DNA from: Diprion similis
Lineage: Eukaryota; Arthropoda; Insecta; Hymenoptera; Diprionidae
Length of the DNA stretch: 64,000 bases
Assembly: GCF_021155765.1 (NCBI RefSeq)
Contig: NC_060114.1
Coordinates: 4,588,001-4,652,000, forward strand
Reading direction: 5' to 3'
The notes under the pieces are model-generated. The model worked only from the letters and a program-made list of their open reading frames with translations. It ran no database searches and was not told where the DNA came from. This document shows positions 26,374 to 37,165 of this stretch, piece after piece; positions within the stretch are counted from its first letter, which is position 1; every line of letters begins with the position of its first letter. Both the position numbers and the translations under genes were made by a program.

Positions 26374-27643
26374 TAAGTAATGGATTCATATTGCATTAAC
26401 CATTTCAACAAACATAATCAAACCATCAATTTCAAAATGGATAACCTGGATCAGTATATTTTACTTGGTTCATTAATAATTGAAATTAATAATTGCATTC
26501 ATTTGTTATGAATCTTTAGTAATCGAATTAAAGCTAAACAAAATAAAGTTATAATACGATTACAAATATATGGAATCATGTATTTATAATCGACCAATAC
26601 TATTGATATTACTGAGCACATCCTACACGACAACTTTAGCCTGTACTTGACTGAACCTACCGAGTTAAATCTGGCATGTAGACCAGACATAAAAGAGTGT
26701 CACCCACTGAATTCTATACCATTAACTGAAGAATATATTTTCAGTCAACGTCTACACTTAGACTTGTTGCCGTACTACAAATAAAATATCTTCGAGCAAG
26801 TATTCATATAATTATGATTGAACTTTATTAATTAAGTTCGTTTAATCATTAAATTATTCGAATACGCGAATATTTGGCTTCATTTCTGAACTAAATTTCA
26901 AAATTTAATTCAATTCAACCACTGATAACACACTTCGAGAATTTACATTCATTGGACAAAATGTAGTATGAAATAAATTGGCTAATAGTGCTTTAAATTA
27001 CAAGTACGGTCTATTTACTGAATCATTATAATCCACCTAATCACCAAGTTTTTTAAGAATATCAAATGAAAATGCTGGGAAATTGAAAGTATTTTGGTAA
27101 ACAGCTTGACTTCCACTTTCACTAATTAGTAAAATAGTTACTAAGATTGGTTGAACAATTATAAATACGGTTTCCCAAAAATATATTTCAATATTAACAC
27201 ATTTAGAATGTTCAAATCGAGATGAAATGACCAGCATATTGTACTTTGCTTACTATATGGAATTATAACATATACATTTTCCAAGTAGTCTTCACTCAGT
27301 AAAAAATTTATGCAGTTTGGAAGAACAAAGTATGTAAAGAACTTGGGGCATTCAGATACGATTTAGAATAACTGACATAGGCGAAAAATATTTTTTTCAG
27401 TGTTATCGATTTAATTGTAGATAATCAACACAAATAAACCGAATCTATTGAATATTTGTAAACTATTAACAGTATTGATAATAAATGGATTTTGTACATA
27501 TGAAGATATCATCGTCGAATAATAAGCCAACGTCAATAACATATCTGTATACGATTATCGAATTGAGATTGACCATTACACATATTATTTTTCACAGACT
27601 ATCGGTATATTACGAGTATACAATGTGCTGATCGCTAACGTTC
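26374..27643. other. Intergenic AT-rich DNA between pseudogene and mRpS5
   Basis: Contains the 3' remains of the transposon-like gene and the presumed 3' UTR of the minus-strand mRpS5 gene. I see no open frame or repeat that I can support. Confidence 0.5.
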
Positions 27644-30207
27644 TCAAGCATCAGCATTTACAATAGGTTTGTCTTCGCTTCGACGTGGTCTTGCTTCAGG
27701 ATATTTCTCAGTTAAAAAACTTCGCAATTCACCGTAGTTAGCCAGCAATCGAACTTTGACTTTGTCCTGATTTCTGTGATACTCTTGACGCCTTAGATAA
27801 ATTTCCCACGATCTGTGTTTAGTGTAAAACGGAGGAAACTTTTTTTTCTGAAGAACCACCCGATTTTTCATCACATACTGAGTGTAATCTAGAATTTCAT
27901 CTCGATCAATTTCCTCAGGTTTCCTGACGACTGGTGGAGAGGCAACGACTATAGGAAATTCAGCCATTTCTTTCCTGATTTCAACTAAATGCAACTTCTT
28001 TTCTTCTGCTATTTGCGAATGGGTTTTCTGTGGTAGTGGAACAGAAAATGACACTCTTTAGAATGTATTATTTGCATTACAACAATATTTTACCGTAAGA
28101 AACCGCATCGTTGCGGTGGTTGGGGTTCCAGAGAAAGAGATAGCATGGAAGGAGTGTGTTGTCTCCTTCTACTAACTACTGTGCATGCGTGGAAGTCTAA
28201 GCAAAAATGTAACGTCAGTGATTTAGAGACAACACTTCCCTTCCGTGCTATCTCTCTTTCCAGAACGCCAGCCGTATACCTATTTAACCATGCAAGTAAT
28301 CGTTTCAGTATTATTGTATTTCAGTGAACATTACCTGTTGCAGTAGCCCTATGAAAAATGCTTTGACGATGTGTTGCAGATTAGTAGAGCCTTCGATTTT
28401 CGCATACAAGTCTTTAATCCCTATCATTTGGCAACAACTTTTGATCGCTCTATGGCATCGCAGTCCATAACCCTCCGGTTGTTTCTTCACAAATATTTTC
28501 GTTTTTCCAAATTGTGTAAAAAAGTCGTGATACACTGTAAGCAAAATTATTAAAATGTACAAATGTGGAAGTCTTGATATATAATCTCATCAGAAAACAT
28601 TTATCACAGTTCGTTAAATACATAGAAGAGTCTTGAACCTCATACCTGTATGATTGTTGTAAATGTTCACGTGTAAGAGTCGTTGACCAGCACGGTTTTT
28701 GGCATTTTTTACAGCCGCTTTGCCTTCGACAGCTTTGCCGAGCCCAAAACCAGCTAATCCATTTTTATTTCCCGTTACAACAAATACACTCATTCTTCTC
28801 TTACGTCCCATGTTTGCGCTCATATTAAAAACAGACTTCGATTCCAAGCATATTGTGTCAAATCCCTCGAAAGTTTCTGTAATATTTGGCACCAGAAACA
28901 TAGATGAGAATATTATGTATTAATTTCACCTGCGCAAAATCTTTAAAAAATTAAATTGGCCAATCTTTACAGGAATGTGGAGACTGCTTTCTGGATTTCA
29001 AAAATTATACCCAATGAAAATAAATTGTAATATGCGTATTTGCACGAAAGAAAAGCACACCTGTTAGTTTCATTCCGAATTACGTATCGAATAGTTTGAA
29101 TTAGTTTTAACACTCAGTTATTGACAAAGTTTTTCACATTTCTAGATAGCCTATATAATAAAGTTACAATGGCTTTACCTTCGCCTCTGGGATCAGGAGG
29201 CCCTATGCTTCTTCCTGGTAATTTAGATCCAGACCAGCCCCGATCAAGTGAATGAATTTTGAATGATCGACGGCCGGTGTTTTCATCGCGCATTCTCGCC
29301 AAGTTTGCCATCCGTTCCGGGTCTTCGGGAAGTTTCTGTTGCTGGATGAGTTCTCTACCTCGTATGACTGGGCTTGTTAGCCCAGGCCATACTATGTTGG
29401 CTTTTCCAATTCCGATAATTTGACCTTTGTTCAAGTTCTTTGGCATTTGCTTTCCTTTTGCTCTGCCTCTCCTCCGCCCCGCATTGCTGACACTGATAAC
29501 ACCCTTCCATAATGCGTCACCAGGCACTTAACAAAAAACATGATACATGTGAGTAAGCATCGATTTTTATTTGGGGTGTTCAAGGAGACCACTCACTTGC
29601 TATTATGTTTATATTTAAGTATATGCGTTTGAATAGCTGGAAACATGAATTGGAAGTATGTATACACAGTTAAAAAACGTACATTAATTTTGCTACAGAA
29701 AATTCATGAACGCCGACTACAATTCGAGCCTCTCAAGGTGGTGACATCCATTAAAATGTGGAAATTATGTGTAAATTGATAGCATACCTCAATAATAAAC
29801 CTAACTGTATTTTTTTAGGCAAGAACAGTTGATGAACTGTCGAAAATTACTCAACTCACATTTATTAAAGAAATTCGTGTACCGAACAGTGGAAATTAAG
29901 GGAACTTGTGTTTTCAGCAGATTCTCATTCACTGTACTGACGAAATTCCGTTTCGGTAGTTCTAGTCCTGAAACAAATTTGGAGATTAGAGGTTATGTTC
30001 CGCCGGTCAATGAAGTATGGTTACGTTCGGACAGATTAATATTGAAATTTTCCGTGAGGCTTTGCTTTTGTGCTTGCGTTTAACTACAGTCCGTAATATG
30101 CAGCGGGAATCAATGCTTTCAATCGTTATCATACCGTGATTAGATGCGTGAAGGCGTTGTGCAGCTTTCGCAACTGATTCGTAAGCACGGACAATGCGAT
30201 AAGCCAT
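27644..30207 (-). CDS. mRpS5: Mitochondrial small ribosomal subunit protein uS5m (mRpS5)
   Basis: Complete five-exon gene on the minus strand: 30207-30135, 29526-29179, 28876-28646, 28534-28335 and 28027-27644, giving 411 residues with every junction in frame. The ATG at 30207 gives MAYRIVRAYESVAKAAQRLH, a basic amphipathic start suited to mitochondrial import. Exon 2 holds the mitochondria-specific N-terminal extension (PDPRGEE at its end). Exon 3 begins the S5 domain (NMGRKRRMSVFVVTGNKNG, GFGLGKAVEGKAAVKNAKNR), and exon 4 carries the S5 C-terminal fold (VYHDFFTQFGKTKIFVKKQP, CHRAIKSCC). The last exon is the metazoan tail. The protein sits near the mRNA path of the mitoribosome. Length matches the animal family (about 430). 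Confidence 0.93.
28123..28269. mobile_element. Short palindromic MITE in mRpS5 intron 4
   Basis: About 147 bp with imperfect inverted arms of about 42 bases: GGGTTCCAGAGAAAGAGATA.. on the left and the complement ending TATCTCTCTTTCCAGAACGCC on the right. The loop is non-coding. It lies between exon 5 (ends 28027) and exon 4 (28335). Confidence 0.65.
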
Positions 30208-30700
30208 TTTTCTGTTCAATGTTAAACTGCCAACTAACGATAACAACGGGAAGTTTGATTAATCAAGCAGCCATTAAGAGGACATTTATAGTTATAAAAG
30301 GCCACTGTTTAAGTTACTGTAACGCATTTTACAATATCAATAACAGAAATTCGCATTCGGGCCGAAAGGCGAAAGCCACTCGGTCACAGATTTCTATGCA
30401 TGTATAGAAGTGTGCGCTCAGTCCGTAAAAAGAGACAGAACATACGCGGTCAGTACCTGTTTTTTTCTAACCTGAAACGTAACTCTAACGTTAAGCGAAC
30501 CTGATATGAATTTTTTCGAAAAAAGGATAGAAAAAAGACGGATGAGTGTTGAGTATGAAGAATACATTTGTCTTATTATATTTATCTTATCAAGCAACAG
30601 TTTTCGATTGCATAGCTTTTGATTCAAAAGTATAGCCACATCGTTCGTCACGCACTCCAGTGGCAGCCCGCTAAACTATATACTTTGGCCGCACACTAAG

Positions 30701-30818
30701 AATGCGTTCCGAAATTAGCTTCCAGTGCTATCAGCAATATGTTATCTCTCTTGCACCTGTGAGTTTGTTACTAGCTCTGTTTCTGTCCTAGGGAGTTTCT
30801 AACGCTGCCAGCTAGTTA
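30701..30818. mobile_element. GCGTTCCGAAATTAGC MITE, copy A
   Basis: Begins AATGCGTTCCGAAATTAGCT and reads the same way as the copy at 36944-37075, but it lacks the right-hand TTCGGAACGCACCC end. It abuts copy B directly, so B may have inserted at or replaced its end. Confidence 0.75.
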
Positions 30819-30943
30819 GGGTGCGTTCCGAAATTAGCTGGCAGCGCTAAAAACTCCCTGCGACAGAGCTACTCGTGAACTTGAGAGTGCAATAGAGGTG
30901 CAAGATTGTTAACAGCACTAAAAGCTAATATCGGAACGCACCC
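30819..30943. mobile_element. GCGTTCCGAAATTAGC MITE, copy B
   Basis: A 125-bp unit starting GGGTGCGTTCCGAAATTAGC and ending AATATCGGAACGCACCC, inverted ends with few mismatches. The interior runs in the reverse orientation to copy A. Head-to-head with copy A, upstream of mRpS5. Confidence 0.8.
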
Positions 30944-30978
30944 GATCAGTAAGTGCATACAAACATGGAGGATCCTGA

Positions 30979-31283
30979 TCATAGACTTATAAGATAGACC
31001 GAGCGTTTCTATGAGAGGCACTGACGCTTTCATATGAAGGACAGAGATATCTGGGAGTACTGCTCTCTCTTTTCAATCGGCGTCATGGTGGGAGACAACG
31101 GAGCAGTGGAAGTGGAACAGCTTTGCGCCTGTCATATGCGTATTTCTCCTCGTTCTTCTCTACTCAGTCCCCGCCACTAATATCGCCAGACAGAGAGAGA
31201 AATACTTCGGACATATCTCTGTCCTTTATATCCTTGGTTCAAGCGACTCATAAGAGCGCTCAGTCTATCTTATAAGTCTATGA
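30979..31283. mobile_element. 305-bp MITE with 21-bp terminal inverted repeats
   Basis: Perfect ends TCATAGACTTATAAGATAGAC (30979-30999) and the complement (31263-31283), continued by partly matching GAGCG/CGCTC. A second inner pair, GGACAGAGATATCTG and CATATCTCTGTCC, lies inside. Non-coding. It is the third mobile unit between mRpS5 and PNPT1. Confidence 0.8.
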
Positions 31284-31493
31284 GCTAGCTTTGGGTAAGA
31301 AGCGAATTGCTAGACCGATGTTAGTAACATCTAGTAAGTTACTAAACTGCTGCTGCTTTTTACTGCCCATGAAATCTTACCATGAGGTTGCATGGGTTGC
31401 ATATTTCCGCAACAAATGACAAGCTAGCCCTCCATGGCCTCGATGTATATTGCTCCGTGAGTCCGGCATGGAAAGTAGCCGGCGTGATCAAAA

Positions 31494-34400
31494 ATGGCGT
31501 CGATTATGTCTTTTAGGTTATTAACGAAACATAAATTGCTATCTAAATATCGAAGAAGTCTATGTGACCCTCGTATATTAAGTTGCAAATGCAGTTCCAA
31601 CACTGAAAATCACGAGAAATCAAAAGTTTGTGTTAATTTGAGTAACGGGTAAGCAAAACATTCAGACATTTCGTCTAAACTTAACCTCTAACTGATCATA
31701 AGGCCTGACCAACAAAGTCACAAATGTCTCCTGATCCCTAATTTTCACGAATAGAGGCTCAAAAACGTGACTTGGGTTTTTTTTTTGTTTAACGTGAGTT
31801 GAAACCGTGATCCTAAATCATCTGATAGAATATCCACCTTTGAGCGTTGGAAAACTGTATTCAATTGATAATTGCATAATTTCATTGCACTATTTGAACG
31901 CTGTGATTTATTACACACCAACATCATTTGATTTGATGGTTTTCAGGAATGAGATCACGTTTTCAACGGGTCAATATGCCAAAATGGCAGATGGATGTGC
32001 GGTGGCATCGATGGGTGATACCGCCGTCATGGTCACAACGGTCAGTAAAGTGCGAGCTTCGAATAACTCATTTTTACCACTTGTCGTCGACTACAGACAA
32101 AAGGCAGCAGCCGCCGGTCGAATACCGACAAACTTTTTCCGCAAGGAACTGGGTCCCACCGAACACGAGATCCTGACGAGTCGCCTGATCGACCGTTCCC
32201 TGCGTCCGCTATTCCCAGATAAATATTGCTATGACACTCAAGTGATGTGCAACATTTTGGCCGTCGACGGAGTCAACGACCCAGATGTAATTGCGATAAA
32301 CGCAGCATCGGCAGCTTTGCATTTGTCAGATATTCCTTGGAACGGACCGGTCGCTGCTGTCAGAATGGGTTTCATTGATGGAGAAATCGTTATAAACCCG
32401 ACGAGAAAGCAGATGCAAAACAGCGATCTGAATTTAATAATTACCGCGTTGGCGAACAGTCATATTGTCATGCTCGATGGCTCTGCAAACGATATACTTC
32501 AACCAGATTTTTTCAGCACATTAAAAACTGGCGTCAAAGAATGTCGGACCATTGCACAAAGTATATCGCAACTGCGAAAACAAAATGGTAAAGCTAAAAG
32601 AGAAATCGCGGCAATTCCTGAGATGAAGGAACAGATCAAAGAGTCGATAAGAATTCTTTCAGAACTGCGACTGCGAGAAATATTCACAGATCACGAACAC
32701 AACAAAATTTCACGAGATAATGCAGTGAATAACATTAGAACAGATGTTATTGAGAAAATGAAACAGGAAGATCCCGATATCGATCTTGCTGTTGTAGTGG
32801 AAGAGTTTTCAGTGCTTAGCAAAGAGATATTCCGGTCGCTCATCTTTGAAGAGAATGTAAGGTATTTGATATTCTTAATTTTTGTCACTTGATTTTATTT
32901 CTTATCATTTCCACTCCAGGGAGTAAAAGTGGATGAATTTTGAGAATATATATCTCTACAACCTGTCGTTCAATTCGATTGAGGTTTTATTTTATTCAAA
33001 ATCATGTAGATGCAGCTTCATTGACATATTATTTTCACAACAATTAATTAATATGAAGCCTCGTTATTGATTATAATGTCAACCGTTCTGTTCATTGGGA
33101 TATTTAATGGTGCGTATGATATCTCAGAAATTACTTAGACTGATTTATGACAAATTTGGAAAGAATATTCTCGAATACATTGTCTTGGTCACAAGCCTGA
33201 GTTTTTGAAAATCATATTCATTAATAATTAATACAACATATTGTAAATTCTGGTCAAACAGTTAAATTTCAACTTCAAATGGTAGCCATTTTGTTAAAAT
33301 ACATAATAAACAAATTTCGTATAATGGCAAGAAGGGTAAACTATCGAAGAATATTGGCTCCGCAGAAGTAAATTGGTAAATTTATTTTTGAGATATTGTG
33401 GGTATCACAAAACATCTCACAGAGTGCAACAGTTGACTTTGTTGTCGATAAAAATACGTCCCGTAAACTGATTTCATTAAAAAGTAGTACGGCTACAGAA
33501 CTGGGAATAAACTTCTCAAATTAGTATTAGTTTGGGTATAGTTTAATGCTCAATCTACTAACTCTTGATTGATAAGGTGCGACGGGCGAACGCTTGATGA
33601 ATTGCGTAACATATCGTGCGAAGTTAATCTTCACAACCCCCTCCATGGGTCTGCAGTATTCCAGAGGGGACAAACACAAGTGTTTTGCACAGTAACTCTA
33701 GATTCGCCGGAAAGTGCTATGAAAATGGATGCCATTTCTATGCTGACAAGGTAATTAGTTGAATAATTATTTATTGCAAAGATTATAATGACTTTTTATT
33801 CTTTGTGAAAAAGTTAAATGCAGGTTTAAATTATAGCTACTTATAGGGTTGTTCAAGAAAGTGACCCGAATATTCAGATTCAGGGAATCTTAGATTAATC
33901 TGACAACTTTCTGTTTTCAAAAAAATAAAAGAAATCGTATTTTACGTTTTTCCTCTTTCTAATTTTGGGAAATAGAATATACAATCATGTTTGTGTGTAT
34001 TGGAGTAACTATAAATATGTGAGTCAACAGTTGGAGAGAGAGAATAACTTAATAAACCAACCGAAGATGCAAAATATTAGGATTGAAATTATTGAGATTA
34101 CAATCTATATTCTCTGTTTTATTCTAGTGTACTTTACTTTGAATTTCAAATGAATTGTTTGTGTTTCTTTTTTCCAGTGGAATAAAGGAAAAAAAGTTTT
34201 TCTTGCACTATGAGTTTCCACCATTTGCAACAAATGAAACTGGACGTTCAGGACCGGGTGGACGGAGAGAGATTGGTCACGGTGCTCTTGCTGAGCGAGG
34301 ACTACGCGCTGTTCTTCCCAAAGACTATCCCTTTACTGTAAGGCTCACTAGCGAGGTGCTAGAATCCAATGGTATGTAAATATATAAATCAGTCCAGCGT

Positions 34401-35831
34401 TCTAAAAAGTTCAGGTTGAAGTTCAAAATGTCCAGTGTTTCTCACAAAAAAATGAAAGAAAATATTTTTGTGTCTTTCACATACACAGAACTGATGAGCG
34501 TTAAATCAGATTTTATATTCGAGAAGATCAAATGTTTTTTTACAAACAAAACACATTAGGTTATATATTTTTTTCCGATCAGTGAAAAAGCTAAAAATTT
34601 AGAGTCAAATGGAAGTGTGAACAGTTGTGACATGATGAAGCAGTAAAATACACTGTAATTTTCTTTTTAAAGGTTCTTCATCAATGGCATCTGTTTGCGG
34701 TGGAAGTTTAGCACTAATGGATGCCGGTGTTCCAATAACCGCCGCAGCTGCGGGAGTAGCGATGGGTTTGGTTACGAAGTATGATGAAACTAAGCAGATC
34801 AGCGACTACAGAGTCCTTACAGATTTATTGGTATATTATACCTGCTAAGTATTGCTTTTTGGATTGTTGTTTTTCTTTTAGAAATTAGTGTACGTTTCGC
34901 TTCCCTTTCGGTGAGGAAAACCACTCGTAGTCCACTTTTTATGCTTTTATTTTTAACTAAAGTTTGTATGTTAAGCATGTAACGTTGACTTATCGCCAGG
35001 GTATCGAAGACTACATGGGCGACATGGACTTCAAACTAGCAGGTACAAAGAAAGGGATCACGGCCATACAGGCAGACGTCAAGATTCCCGGGATTCCGGC
35101 AAAAATTGTATTTGAAGCATTGCAGCAAGGCCACGACGCGAAATCAAAGATCATTGAAATTATGAGATCTGCGATCTCCAAGCCGAGAGAAGAGAAAAAA
35201 CCAAATATGCCAGTGTCAGAAATTCTTGAAGTACCCGGTCATAAGCGTGCCAAGTTCGTTGGAATTGCGGGCTCAAATCTTAAAAAGATACTCGTCGAAA
35301 CTGGAGTTCAGGTTCGAGTTATTTCAATTTTTATGAAGTTTCTCTTTTACTTCAGAAGCTTCATCACTGTATTACATTTGAAGTAATGCAGTGTTTTTTT
35401 ATTCCCTATTTATGGAAACAAATGTATCACACCGCTTGTTGCAGGTGAATCAAGTCGATGACACAATCTTCTCACTGTTTGCGCCTAACCAAATTGCAAT
35501 GGACGAAGCAAAAGAAATAATAGATGAGATTCTTACTACGGAACGTGAGCCGGTTTTAGAGTTTGGGGCAATTTATACCGCCAGAATTGTGGAGGTTCGT
35601 GACTTGGGAGTGATGGTCACACTGTATCCGAATATGAATCCGACATTGGTCCATAATTCGCAGTTGGATCAACGGAAAATAAATCATCCAAGTGCTCTAA
35701 ATTTCGAAGTTGGTCAAGAAATACACGTTAAATATTTTGGCCGAGATCCTGTATCTGGAGCAATGAGGCTATCGAGAAAAGTTCTACAAAGCGGCGCTGT
35801 TGCACCTGTGAAAAAATTCTCAAGTTCGTGA
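31494..35831 (+). CDS. PNPT1: Polyribonucleotide nucleotidyltransferase 1, mitochondrial (PNPase)
   Basis: Complete seven-exon gene: 31494-31648, 31947-32861, 33577-33750, 34178-34371, 34673-34830, 35000-35311, 35445-35831; 764 residues, all junctions in phase. The enzyme degrades RNA 3'-5' by phosphorolysis and serves mitochondrial RNA turnover and import. Residues 1-45 are basic and Ser-rich, a targeting peptide. RNase PH domain 1 (about 52-185) has the RNA-binding loop [19 protein letters not shown] and [12 protein letters not shown], followed by the all-helical linker. RNase PH domain 2 (from about 357) has [29 protein letters not shown] and the catalytic block DYMGDMDFK with its aspartates and lysine. 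The KH domain has a GIAG loop ([14 protein letters not shown]), and the C-terminal S1 domain is [18 protein letters not shown]. The exon 2 donor is the second of two adjacent GTs (AG|GTATTT), which alone restores ENVRCDGR. Length agrees with the animal family (about 780). Confidence 0.95.
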
Positions 35832-36602
35832 ATAGGCGAGATTTCGAGTCATAATTAAATGAATTGCAAACCACAATTTTTTACGTATGAGCAGGTCGTT
35901 CGGTGTTTGTATGATATGTACTATGAAGTTAGTAAAAAAATCATCGTTTGCAGCAACATCGCTCGTGGCGAGTCGATAGAACCTATCAAGAAATTGCATT
36001 GCGATTTTAGAACATAACTATTTGTTACTTTATATTATATCGAGTAATTAGATCTTTGGTAACAATACCATAGGCTGTAAATATATTTTCAATTTCATTA
36101 CATTTCGTCATGTTCATTTAACTTAGATACAGCTTATTTTCTAGTCCATTTGGTTTATTCGCATTTTGCACAAGGTTCCTGGTAAATTTCAAATTCTGAA
36201 TTTCATGCTAAAAACATTGGGTTTGACTTTTAATACACTCTTAATGATTTGTATCTACCAATGTCGTTCATACGTCAATCAAACAGTGAGCTCATCATTG
36301 GATTGGAATTTCTCCAGGAGCTTTCCTAAGTGTAATCAGATATTATCTGTTGATGATAATAAACTCGTTTCCGTTACAGATATAGAAAAATTGCTTATTT
36401 TACAGAAATTTACAGAAGTAATGCACCTAACATCGGATTGGCAAAATTACATTTTTCGAGTGGCATATGGTTGAAGTATTCTTCAATCAACGCTCGGTAC
36501 CTTGACCAAGACCTTGACGATCTTGAAATATCTTCAACGTTGACAATGTATCTGATAATTCGTGATAATTCATTTGATTTTTCCTCAAATTCTAGTAACT
36601 TA

Positions 36603-36730
36603 GGGTGCTTCCGATATTAGCTCCTAGTGCTTTCAATAATCTTTTATCTCTTTCGCGCTGCCGGATTCGTGAATAGCTCTGCCTTTGTTCTAGGGAGTTT
36701 CAACTACCAGCTAATTTCCATCGGATTCCC
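36603..36730. mobile_element. GCGTTCCGAAATTAGC MITE, copy C (degenerate)
   Basis: Starts GGGTGCTTCCGATATTAGCT and follows the interior of copies A and D (TTATCTCTTTCGC, TTCTAGGGAGTTTC), but the right end is eroded (CTAATTTCCATCGGATTCCC). It is the oldest-looking copy. Confidence 0.65.
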
Positions 36731-36943
36731 AGCCGGCTGCACTAAGTACCATTTTCTCAGTTGTCCACCAATGAAAACAGTGAAATCCTAGGGAGAATGC
36801 ACTCAGTGCAGCCAATCAAGAATGGTGTAACGCGTTATCGATTTGTTTGACAAAAAAGAATCGACTTCGTGATAACCGAAAGTTTGATGAAGCACATTAA
36901 TCGATTAATCGCAGGTCGATAAAGCTGGCTTTTTCTGACTTTT

Positions 36944-37075
36944 GGGATGCGTTCCGAAATTAGCTTCTAGTGCTATCAGCAATCTCTTATCTCTCTTGCG
37001 CCTGTGAGTTTGTCACTAGCTCTGTCTCTGTCCTAGGGAGTTTCTAACGCTGCCAGCTAGTTTCGGAACGCACCC
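36944..37075. mobile_element. GCGTTCCGAAATTAGC MITE, copy D (best preserved)
   Basis: A 132-bp unit from GGGATGCGTTCCGAAATTAG to CTAGTTTCGGAACGCACCC, both ends intact. The interior (CTCTTGCGCCTGTGAG, CTGTCCTAGGGAGTTTCTAA) is shared with copy A nearly base for base. It ends 90 bases before the GINS2 start codon. Confidence 0.85.
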
Positions 37076-37165
37076 TAAATATCGAAAAATTTCGCAACAA
37101 TTAGCAGCAACAAGTTACAATATCGTACACATGTCGTTGACAGAAAAACAATTCTGTTATAAGAC

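Larger units (their letters stand above)
30208..31493. promoter_or_regulatory. Shared upstream region of divergent mRpS5 and PNPT1
   Basis: The 1.29 kb between the two start codons must hold both promoters and 5' UTRs. About 550 bp of it is the three MITEs listed separately. The remaining proximal parts are about 490 bp next to mRpS5 and 210 bp next to PNPT1. I see no clear TATA box. Confidence 0.5.
35832..37165. other. Intergenic region PNPT1 to GINS2, with two MITE copies
   Basis: The PNPT1 3' UTR may end near the AATAAA at 36358-36363. Two GCGTTCCGAAATTAGC elements follow (listed separately). The last 90 bases before the GINS2 ATG are the only unique sequence left for its promoter. Open frames at 36166-36620 have no family resemblance and I treat them as chance. 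Confidence 0.5.

Noticed and set aside
29829-30407. Plus-strand open frames over mRpS5 exon 1 and its flanks
   Set aside because: They lie opposite a supported exon and intron and show no recognisable protein.
31807-31946. Upstream extension of PNPT1 exon 2 as an alternative N-terminus
   Set aside because: The TTTTCAG acceptor at 31946 joins in phase to the ATG exon at 31494 with a good targeting peptide; the extension is intron.
36166-36620. Open frames between PNPT1 and GINS2
   Set aside because: Low-complexity AT-rich frames without a family match; they lie in the likely PNPT1 3' UTR and spacer.
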